NCBI RefSeq assembly: GCF_028858725.1
Contig: NC_084768.1
Coordinates: 1,967,853-2,031,852 of the forward strand
Direction: 5' to 3'
Source of the DNA: Colius striatus
Taxonomy: Eukaryota; Chordata; Aves; Coliiformes; Coliidae
Length of the DNA: 64,000 nt
This document shows, piece by piece, positions 46,301-58,300 of the stretch. The notes below the pieces were generated by a model. That model was not told the origin of the DNA and searched no databases. It worked only from the letters and a program-made list of their open reading frames with translations. The stretch's first letter is position 1. Every line of letters begins with the position of its first letter. The translations under genes were made by a program, and so were the position numbers.

Positions 46301-49300
46301 GGAATTCCATGGAGATCTGCCTATTACTATGCAATCAGTATCTTAACAGGGCAGTCATTTCTCCTGAACTAGATAGGAAGTATCCAGTCTGCTAGCTATG
46401 TATAGGTGCAGCAAGTGTTATCATGCAATAACACATGGAGCCATGCCACCTGGGAGTGTTAGTCTTGCATTTCTGAGTCAAAGTGAAGAAATCTTTCCAA
46501 TTACAGTTTTAAAACTATGTGTGTGTATGCTCACAGACAAACAGAAACCAACTGCAGGTAAAATATAATCATTGATTAATTGTTAGTAGTAGTTTTTTTT
46601 CTTATTTAGGATATTTAGTGATGACAAATTAATGTATTTCACATTTATATGTAGTATGGTACAGAGAAAGTGTTTTTCTCTTCACTTTCCTCTTTTAAAG
46701 AGATTAGTGGTTTAACAGAATCCTAGGGACAATGTAGGGTATAAGCAGGCGCTGTGAAATCTTCCCTTCACACCCTGACAGTTTAATTTTGCAATACCTT
46801 TTGCAATACCAGAGGCTCATCAGAATGAGCACTATGGTGTGGTGGTTCACTGTTGGACAAAAATTCAGACTGCAGACTAGGGAATCTATGTTGATGGATT
46901 AATGTACTAAGGTAATGCATTCTGTAAGCTCAGTTCTTGTAGAAGCATGCTATATGAAGGTCATGAAGAGAGTACTGAGACCTGCCATGTATATAAGTAA
47001 ATATGTCCTGAGTGCATTCTGTCACTAGACTATTGGGAGCATAATGGCATCAGTAACAGAGTTACTAGCAGAGAAACCTGTCTTACTGCTATAAACATGT
47101 TAGTAGCAAAGAGTCTTGGCAGCACCTTCATGGCTGAATGTTAGGCTTACGTGCTTTGCAGCATTTGGCAAGATCAGAGAGTGTATTGTATTTTTGGTAT
47201 GTGTGTACTAGCAGCTGACTTCATACATGGCAGAGAAAAGTATAAGTAACCTGGGTGTTAACCTGTACCACTTGAAATACAGTTTGGTTTTTTTTTTTTA
47301 CATATAACAACATCAATAGTAATAAAAATAATAATAGCAATAGTAATAATATGATAATCACTACCTAGATCTAGTGATTATTGCATGAGTTTTACTCCTG
47401 TAATCATTTTAGCCTGGACTCAGATTCAGGACTGTTATTTATGCCATTGTGTCTGTGATTTTCCTTCCAGGATTATATTCTTCAGCTGTTTTGATTCTGG
47501 ATTTATGTACCAACCACAATAGAAAACATATTCCTAATTGCATCCCAAATCTACAAAACAATTGTAATAAACTGAGTCTTATACATTGAGCATATAACTT
47601 GTTTTATTATTGAAATGGAGGAGAATCTCAGCCAGCTCCGTGTGCTTTAGAGGGTAACTTGATACCTGCTTCTACAGGAACAAGTTTCATAGAAAGACTT
47701 CTCGTAACACTGTACACCGAATAGAGGACTGGGGATGTGTGTCTGCAGTATATCTTTGAAGTTAGCCTGTATACAGGTGAAAAAACGGTGATTTAACAGT
47801 TTTTTTTCTGGTCTCTAGCTAGTAAGAAGTTTTTCAGACTGAATCCTTTTACATTCAGAATCATTGGAACAATTTCAGATCACCATTCAAATATTTATTT
47901 TTCATTGTAGCACCTGATAATGAAATGTTTGGAGACGTTATTTTCTGCATCAGTGTAACGATATCTCATTATTTGTGTCTGTTAGAAATGCTGTCAAGTT
48001 CCTTTTAGTAATGAAAACCTTTAATTAACGGTGGATTACTTAGTTATTAACAGTCTTATTACCTGGGAATAGAAGGAAGCTTAATGGACGCAGACAAACT
48101 CAGCAAAACATGTTGCGCTTTTAGGGGTGTATAGAGACATAAACCAGGCGTAGTCACAGCCCCTTCTTTTGTCTAAGAACACATTTGGCTTTGTTTAAAC
48201 TCAAGGTTTGGATTGCAGAGGATTTTTTATGAAGACAAAATAAAGGTTATAGTGGAAGCTTGTTTTTTTTTTTTTTAACAAGTGGAAAAATCTTGGAACA
48301 AAGGGTCACTTCTGACCATTTCTAAGAAGCTGTAAGGGATTTATTTGCTCACATAAATTCTTAAATTAAATCTGCCTGTGTTATTATTTTGTGAATATAT
48401 TCACAGTTCCAGATACACAGAGCCATTGTTAACACTGGTAAGACTGCAGAGCACGTCCTACAGTAAATGGCAGTAGCCTCAGAAATGAAGGCAAAATAAA
48501 TGAAAATGTGGCAGCCTATTAAAATAGTGGATCTAATTAACATATTCTTACAAACTCCACTTGTAACTGCATATCTAATGTTTCAAAAACAACCATGGAG
48601 AACTGGTGCTTTGTTCATTATAGTAGACAGTGTGCTGTATATGGACTGTTTTCAGAAAGGCAGGCATTCGTAACAATGCATCTTGTGTACAGTGTTAAAT
48701 AGACATCAATTTTAACAACTGTTAAAGCAGCAATAGTCACGAGTCACCAAATCTCCATCTGAATAGCTTTCTGTATATTATTATTTATTTTTTTTAAATA
48801 ACATCCCTACAAGGTGTGTGGATCTATACAGAGAATAGCCAGGGAACCAGCAAGCGTCGAACAGAAAGGCATTTTAGTCTTACTTGTGAGTCACAAGTAA
48901 GTAATTCTCTGGACAGATCTATTGTTTGCCTAACATTGCAATCAGTCTAAAGTATAACCAGTTATTTTTGTATTCAAATATCATACCAGATCCTAGTAAC
49001 CAAGTGCAAAAACTGGTTGTGCAGTTGGGTAGTTAGGCTCTCCCACGAAACTCTGTGTGTGGTTAAAAAATGACTTTTGTAAGGGGAAAATGAAACATTT
49101 TCTAGCTTTTAGAAATGCTTTGAACTATTAACATACCACAGCCTGGTAGGGCAGGGGCCTCCTAGGCCTGTCTCACAGATAGCAAGCCCCAAGGCACTGG
49201 CAAGTTTGGGGCAAGGAAGCAGGGCTGGCATCAGGCTGATAATGCAGCCGCACAGGTCAGGATGAAGACCAGGTCTGTAGGATGAGTGGGGTCAAGAAAC

Positions 49301-52300
49301 TCCCTGATCTCATCATCCATTTAGGTATTTATAAGTTGATAAGATCCCCTCTTAGTCTTTTTGAGGCTAAACAGCCCCAGGTCTTGCAGCCTTTCCTCCT
49401 CGCAGAGATGCTCCAATCCCCTCATTATCTTGGTGGCCCTGCACTGGATTCTGTCCAGTAATTCCCTGTCTCTTTTGAACTGGGGAGTCCAGAACTGGAC
49501 ACAGGACTCTTAGATGAATCCTCACCAGCACAGACTAGAGAGGGAGGAGAATTTCTCTCACTGCCCACAGTCTTCTTCATGCCCTCCAGGATGTCATTGG
49601 CCTTCTTGACTGCGAGGGCACATTGTTGGCTCATGTTTAGTTTGCTACCCACCAGAACTCCCACGTCCCTCTCTGCAGAGCTGCTCTCCAGCAGGTCAAC
49701 CCCGCTGCCTGTACTGGAATGGTAGTCATTATGAAAGGCCAGAGTCCACTAGAGTGCATTTAGTGGAATAAATTTTGTTTCTCCTAAAAATATTTAGAGC
49801 AATCACAGAATGATGGAGGTTGGAAGGGACCTTTAGAGATCATCCAGTCCAACCCCCCTGCAGAAGCAGGGTCACCTAGATCAGGTCACATAGGAACATG
49901 TCCAGGCGGGTCTTGAACACCTCCAAGGAAGGAGCCTCCACACCCTCCCTGGGCAGCCTGTGCCAGGGCTCCCTGACCTTACACTGAAAGAGTTTTTTCT
50001 TATATTTAAGTGGAACTTTTTGTGTTCCAGCGTCATCCCATCACCCCTTGTCCTGTTGCTAGATACCATAGAATAAAGTGCTGCCCCAGCCTCCTGACAC
50101 CCACCCTTTATATATTTGTAAATATTAATGAGATCTCCCCTCAGCCTCCACTTATTAGCACTCTAAGTTCCCCTTAACAGTAAGTTACAACATGTTCTAG
50201 AGCTGAAGGTTTTCTTGCTTATTTTACGCCTTCTCTTTGATTTCTTTATCAGATTCATTTACCTTGTAATAATAATTATTGGAGTTTCATTGATCTTGTC
50301 TGAAAAAACAGAAGAGTATTTTGCAATTCACCTACAGGAATAAGGTTCCTTCTGAAAGTGGGGTCCAGCTTCTAAAAGTGGATTCACCAGTTGCTGAATG
50401 TACTCATCAGGCACTTTGCCAGGGGGCTGCTGAAATGGAGGGGTAGTACATGTGTACTACACCAGGAATAGGGTAGCACACACCAGGAACTGAGTATGCA
50501 AGACACAAAGAGCCAAAAAGGGGAGATAAAACTGGGGTAACTGTCTTTAAAATTTGGACACCTGAAATATTGTTTTCAAGACACAAGCTGCATTTAAATG
50601 TGTTGTGGGGAAAAAAAGGGGGGGGGGAAGAAAGAAAGATTAGAACCTTTTCTTACTGTTTTGCCTTCTGAAAACTGAAAAAGTAATCACAACTGAGAAA
50701 CTAAACATTAGTTAACCTTTGGAATTTCAAACCAGCATGAGACGTGACAGCTCTGTACATTTTATGTTGTACATTTTAACAATGCGATGCATGAGGATTT
50801 TTGATGTCAGTTTTTCACAAAGACTGTTAGCTCACTAGACAAGTTCAACTAACTGTTGGCCATCGATCGCCACCAGAGAGTGGTGATCAATGGCACAGAG
50901 GCGAGTTGGAGGCCTATGGCCAGTGGAGTTCCACTGGGGCCAGTCTGGTTCAACATCTTCATCAACCACCTGGATGAGGGGACAGAGGGACCCTCAGCAA
51001 GTTCCCTGCTGGCACCAAACTGGGAGCACTGGCTGATTCCCCAGAGGCTGTGCTGCCAATCAGCGGGATCTTGACCGGCTGGAGAGTTGGGCAGAGAGGA
51101 ACCTCCAGAGGTTCAACAAGGACAAGTGCAGAGTCCTGCAGCTGGGAAGGAACAACCCCGTGCACCAGCACAGGCTGGGGATGGCTTGCTGGAGAGTAGC
51201 TCTGCAGAGAGTGACCTGGGAGTGCTGGTTGATGATAAGCTAAATATGAGCCAGCACTGTGCCCTCGTGGGCAAGAAGCCAATGGCAGCCTGGAGGCATC
51301 AAGCAGAGTATTGGCAGCAGGGCGAGGGAGGTTCTTCTCCCTCTCTACTCTGCCCTGGTGAGGCCTCATCTGGAGTCCTGTGTCCAGCTCTGGCCTCCTC
51401 AGCTCAAGAGGGACAGGGAAGTGCTGGAGAGAGGCCAGAGCAGGGCCACCAAGATGATCAGGGCACTGGAACATCTTTTATACGAGGAAAGGCTGCGGGA
51501 CCTGGGGCTGTTTAGTCTGGAGAAGAGGAGACTGAGGGGAGATCTTATTAACATGTATAAATATCTAAAGGGTGGGTGTCAGGAGGTTGGGACATCCCTC
51601 TTTTCTATAGTAGATTGTAACAGGACAGGATTGTAACAGGATTGTAACAGGTGATGGGATGAAGCTGGAACACAAGAAGTTCCATTTAAACATAAGAAAA
51701 AACTGTTTGAGTGTTTCAGTGAGGGAGCCCTGGCACAGGCTGCCCAGAGGGGTTGTGGAGGCTCCTTCCTTGGAGGTCTTCAAGACCCGCCTGGACACGT
51801 TCCTGTGTGACCTGATCTGGGTGACCCTGCTTCTGCAGGGGGGTTGGACTAGATAATCTCTAAAGATCCCTTCCAACCCCTACCATTCTGTGATTCTATG
51901 ATTCTGAGCTTAAATCAGGAGCCATTAGAAAAGGCCTGGTATACAAAGGAGGATAGATCTTCAAAACTGTGCATTGCTGTTAAGACTCTGATTACTGAAG
52001 TTTCGAGATGGATTTTGTGAATTAGACACTGGTTTGTTCAGAAGGCTGTGGGTCTGACTGTCCCTATGCATACAAAGTTATGGAATGCATTTGTTCAAAT
52101 AAAATAGTGGGAAATAGATGATGTACTCAAAGTCCAGAATAATCCAACTTTTGTTTCCTGCAGCTGACATTTTTATGCTGAAAAATGTGTATATTTGTAC
52201 TTCCTTTCCCAGTAGAAACAGTGCAGTGTTTTAATTATTAGTGCTAAGTGCTGACAGATAACATCCTTCTTCTGAGGTTATGAAAGTGTTACTTTGTTTT

Positions 52301-55300
52301 AATGGTTTATAGGAGAGGTCTCAGTATGGTATCTGCACGCAGCATTTTACAGTCTAAGATAAGCCAGAAAAGGCTGTGGTATAAAGCATTTGAGGCTAGA
52401 GATTCAGCTAGGAGGAAAAATCATTTGCTAGGATCTATTGTCCTATGTCAACTGGAGTAAAGCAGCCTGGAGGTGGAAACCTCTGATATTTTATGATCTA
52501 GAATAGGAGGCACCTGGTTATTTCAAAACATAACTTTTTTCAGTTAAAAAGTCATCAAATATGTGTTATAGATGTTTTATAAAGCACGAGAATATGTTTC
52601 AAGACCAAGCACTCTTCCTAGCTGGATTGATAAGTAAAAGCTTTGGGAAAAGGAGATACTTAACAAAATGGTTACGTCAAATAATGTATGACAACAGCTT
52701 GCTTTTCTCTAGAGTTCAGTCAGTCTTCTGGATCCAATCTCACTTTGACAAATTGTGTCATAGATTCACAGAGTAGTTGAGGTTGCAGAGAGGTTCTCAC
52801 ACAATTTGCTCCCTTTTGGAAGCATTTTGGTAGCTGTGTCTTTGCTTAGAAATTGTACAGAGCTTGTATCTGCAACAGTCCCAGAACAAGAATGAGAAGA
52901 CAAAAGAGCAGACAGTATTTCATCTCTGAAGAGGAATCTGGGGGAACAGCTGAGCACGTTGAAATGGAAGCCTTAATGAAGCTGTGTAGGTGATCCAAGC
53001 TGTCTGCAAACTTGTTGTTTGATCTTTAGAGAAATGTAAAACTTCCACTGGCGATCAGTATTCTTGACCATATGGCAGAATTGCAGTTTAGTTTAGTTGT
53101 AGTATATTAACTGTATACATTTTCAACCTCCTTCCTGTGGGTAGTGGTTTGACAACTGGTATGTTTCAAAGTCTACCAAATAGCTTATGTTTTCACTGGT
53201 ATCAGAAGAATGTGAGGTGCAGACCTTTGAAATTTGATCATACCATGCTGGTATGATCAAGTGAAAATGGGCATGTTAATTGTACATGCCCCACCTCAGG
53301 AAAAACATTGCACAGTTCTTGGGCAAACTGACAGCCAGCTGGCTGTGTGATGTGTTGCTGTCACATAGAGAGCATCATGCTTCTTCATATTTAAAGAATG
53401 GATTTGTAGTGTTGAAGGCATCAGAGCTCATATGCATGTGTCAGAACATGAAGAAACAGCCAAGGGGGTCTCTCCTGCCATGCAAGGTTTTGAACAAACA
53501 ACATGCATAGTCTAAGCCTATGATTTAATGTAGGATCAAGAAATGAACATTCTGGAACAATTATTTATTGCCATGATACTGCTGACTCACATTCCAATGT
53601 GTGGCATCCATTTACTGAGACTTTTGTGCTGAATTCTCAACATATTTAATTATGGTTCTGGAAGAAATAAAATCTGTCTGCATGAATGGCTAACAGGAAA
53701 CTAAAAAAAGAACTCATAATCTCAACTCAGAAAAGTGTGTTGTATTTAAACATGGAATTCAGGATGAGTTGTCTTTTGGCTTTTCTGGCTGAAGGAGCAA
53801 CAAACAAAAAGGTTCCTACTGTTACAATAAGAGATGTTTCAAAGCAGGCTACCGTTTAGAATGATTTATTACACAAGGAAGGATTCATAAATGTGTTTTT
53901 ATTCTAATTGAAATTCGTGTGTCAGTGTATGATCTCATAACAAACAAATTACACCTGAATCTTTAAAACCCCAGTGTGCCTGTAAACCGGGTACAACATT
54001 TATTTGAAGAGCTGTTTTTATACTAATGTCAACCTTTTGAGTTAATGGGCTGCTTCTACACATTCCTGTCCTGCAGTAGTATTCTGTTACTTTATATTAC
54101 TAGGATCATTAGGCTGTTTCTATATAAGAAACATTACATGTGACTTACATTGTATCTTAAAATTGCCTAAAAAAAAAAGTGTTTTAAGTAAAATTGTTAC
54201 TAGACAGTAGTACATCTCAGACATTTATTTGAATTCTTTGCAGAATTCAGCTGTGAATATTAAAAGATGAAGCTTTCATACACATTCAAGAAGTTTCTTT
54301 TTTGAAAGGGACAGAGGAATTGTGCAAGAACTTGTGGTATTTTGTTTTTTCCTCCTCCTACCTAGAATAGATGGGCAGAAGCATCAAAATCTTCATGATA
54401 TTTTTTTTTGTGTAACTTCAACTGGGATGAGTCTCATTCAATCCTAATACACCCCGAGCATTTATTAGCAGCCCAGTTTGTTGGTTTCTGCACTTCCATC
54501 TTTGAATTAGCAGATTGTGTAGGCTTGTCCTAAGGGAAGTATTGCTATTGTTGAGACAGATCATAGAACTTCAGATCACTTGAACGTACCCATTTACTCC
54601 AGTAGAGGGGAGCAGCACACACACATAAAGTTCCACCACCTTTTGATGAAAAAATATCTTTCCTTAAGAAGCCACACCTATTCTAGCCACAGACACAGGT
54701 CATTGTTTACCAAACACCAAGGAAGAAACCTGAAGTTATAAATTATTAAGTTATTAATTATTAAGAAACCTGATAGTCATTAAAATGAGAATAGCATTTT
54801 ATTAGGGTTCAGTAACACACTGATGGCCAAGTGTCACGCTGGTTAGTGCACATCTGTGTTCAGCACAGTCTGTTCAGGCTTTTCTGTTACTGTGCTACAC
54901 TGAGATTTACTGATGCAGGCTTTGACAAAGGTACAAACTTGAGTAGGAGCACGGTAGAATCATACTCATCTCCTCTGCTTTTGTGGGTTTTTGCATTTGC
55001 CTAAGGATGGCAGAAAGTCTTGGGAGGTGTAGTGTGAAAGGTCAGTCAATGGTTAATATTGTAGAAAAGATCAAGCTATATTTGTATTCTCTTACTATTT
55101 TTAACTTCATTTACTGATACTGGTTTTATTGAATACCTCATTTGGGAAACATTACTGTTAAGCTCTGTAATGACTAAAAAGGCTGTGACTTCATATCACA
55201 GGCATCACTTGTGAATTGTAACATGAGAACATTCTTTGTCATTGTGTACTGCAGAGTGATGAGGTTCACTTAAAAACATTGTTTTTGTTGTTCCCACATA

Positions 55301-58300
55301 TAGTCAGCCTTCTTGCAAAATCATCGTAGGGATGTGTGTACAAGTGTGTGTTCCTCATTAAAAGAGTTCTACAATTGATGATTTAATCATGTTCCACAGG
55401 GAATGGAAATTTCACACTGGTCAGCATCATCACACTGTGATTCTGTTCCTTTGTGGCTAAAAGGAGACGTTGCTGTTTACTGTTTGCTCTCACAGTAGCA
55501 CAGGCTGCAAAAGCACAGTAATTACTGTCAGTGTGATACCTTATTCTCATTAGCAAACCATCAGTAATTTTTTCATTTAGACTGACTTCCATAGGGTTAT
55601 TTTACAAATGATATCCAGGTGCAGACATTTCCCTTTCTGATTGCATGTTGTAGGCTAATACGAGCTGATAAAGTTCATTTGTGCTATCAGGCTGGCTTGG
55701 AGCAGGTGCCGAGTGGTAACTTTCTGTGCACAGAAAGGTCTGCCTACTTTGTGGCTTTCCAGTCTGATTAGAGAAGTCTGTGGTGCTTAGCTTCTTTTAA
55801 AATCTATTTTAATAGTAATTTTGTGTATCAGTGCTTGCTGAGGAACACAGGAGTCCATACAGACAGCTTGCTGAAGTGATCCAGATACAGTAACATGGAT
55901 AGGGACGAAGAAAACTACTATGGAAAACACGGTAACTTACCTGCTTTCTTATGACAATTCATAAATGCCTGATGTGATCTCATTTATTCCAAGTGGGTTG
56001 TTTCAATTGACTTCAGTGGGCTTGGATCCTCACCAAATTGTTTTCTCTTAACTCCTTTGATCATTAGCAATACACTGTATTTTCCAGCATGATATTTGCA
56101 AGCTTATTTTAATTGCAGACAAAGGTAAACTTTACACATATGCTGTCAGACTTTGTGTTGGGTAGGTAATTTATATTTACTTTTTAAAATTATACAACAA
56201 ATACATTAATTTGCTGTTTGGAGTCAGAATTGGTGAATGAAATATCTTGTGAAATATTTCCTGTGATTTTAATGCAACATAGAAAAGTTTCCTCTTAGAA
56301 AGCAGCCTATGAAATGGATCCACCTCATCTGCAAAGAATATCATCTCAGTTTTTAATCTTAGCAAACAAATGACGGTCGATACCCCACATCACTGCTTTC
56401 TTCCTTATGCCTACCAAACTCCTAAAGCTTGGAGTTTCCTTTCTAAACACATTTGGGCTCGTAGGGCTAAGGAAGTGATTTGCTTTTACCTGAAGCTGTG
56501 TAAATACTAGTAACATAAATAAGCCCTAGCTCACCCCCTAAGAATCACCTCAGTTTTTAAAGAATGGTAGGAACTAAGTAGAGCATTTGATATGTAATTT
56601 AGAAAAATGAGAATGAAACAAACAACATTTTTCTTGGTTTTTGTTGTTCCATGAAACTATGATCACAGTTGCTGTGTCATATGTTTTGGTAAGGGATATT
56701 CCAGTAATGCTACAGACTGCTTCTGACAGTGAATTTTAGTGTATTTTTAACTTAGAATACAGTTACCTTTTCCTATGTAAACTGCCATATTCTGTAATGG
56801 ATTTCTGAGTGGCAGAGGAAGGCAGTTTGAGCAGTGTTGCACTGCACCATGCCATGGTAGGCACACTGACTGCTGCCAGGGAGGAGGAGTTCGCAGTGCT
56901 GCAAAAATTTTACTGCTGTTCATAACTGTTACTGTCTCAAGCATCCTTCCTTTTGCCTGGTGGAGATTAAAGTCTCCATTTGAATCAGAGCTTGTATTCT
57001 GGAGTGCTTTGTTTCTATTTTCTTGCCTGTTTATGCATGTTAGTTTTCACTGCAGCAGTATTGTGGAGTTTGCTCACTGCACTTGGCTGTGCTCCATAAA
57101 TACATGCATCTTGAGACACGCATTTTCTTTGTTCCATTTCAGAGTCACACAGCTATGACATAAGTAACAAAACTTGAGCTATTCACAGTAATGGGCACTC
57201 TTAATAATGATTTTCTTATGGAAAGGTCAACACTTTAGGAGACACATCATCTCTTGCCCAGCCACTTACATTGTAAAATCATTCTGCTTAATGGAGACAT
57301 TCTGGAAGCTCAAGAAACAAGCAACAGTCAACAAGCATTCTCAATACAACACACACTGACTGGAGAAACATCTGTAAGCAAAATGCAAGTGTGTGACTTC
57401 CCTGCTGAGAGTCTATCGTGTTTTTGAAAATCTAGCTTGTTGCTTCAAGGAGATAGAACTCACTCTTTTCTATCTGGAAAGGAAACACTGTATAATGTGT
57501 GAGAAAAGATAAAAGCAAACAAGCACATTAAATACATTTGGGGCATGCTGGGTCTTAGCTGTCTGTGATCAGATGATTACAGCGATGTGGGGCTAGATGG
57601 GCTTCTAGAGATCCATTTGCTGGCTGTGGTGAAACATGGTACATTTTCCTGTTCTTTTTCCAACAGGTATTTGTCTAATCTGATCTTAAAAGCTTAGAGT
57701 GAGGAAAACTTTGGAAGTACACTAATCTAAACCATCTTTCCTGTAAATGCCTAGCTTCCCTCTCTCACAGAGGAAGCTGAGAATAACTGATCACTTCCTT
57801 TTTGTATGGTATTTGAAGATTTTTGCTTTCTTTTTCCTCCCTTTGTCACAGTCATTGAAGTTTACACTCATTTACTTCTTTTCATAAACTTCTTAGTGTC
57901 TTCTATCAGTCCTTCTACTCTCTGCAATTGGTCAATATCTTCTGAAATTCTAGTGCCATGATCAGCTAAGGCTTTACATGTCTCAAGCACAAGGAGCAAT
58001 GACTTCAGCAGTCATGCTCACACTTGAATGAGTTGTGGGTTTTTTTTGTGAAGACATTGCTTTACCGAATCATTCTCTGCTTTTCAGTCTGCCATAATCC
58101 TTTCGGGTTCTTCACATCAGCATTGTTGAAAGCAATTACTCTGTATGGATTTGTGAATGGAGTTTGTCTTTATAACTTCTGTCAGTTTACAGAAGTCACT
58201 TTGAATTGTTAAATTGTTTCTCAAAATGCCTTTGGTTCTATCTCCCTAAGTACTTTCAAAGTAGTTTCAAAGTGTTCAGTCTACTTCATTGTTCAGATTG

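Noticed and set aside
52758-52797. Possible CR1 tail (CATAGATTCACAGAGTAGTT)
   Set aside because: Resembles the CR1 3' end for about 40 bp only, and the flanking sequence does not continue in CR1 order.
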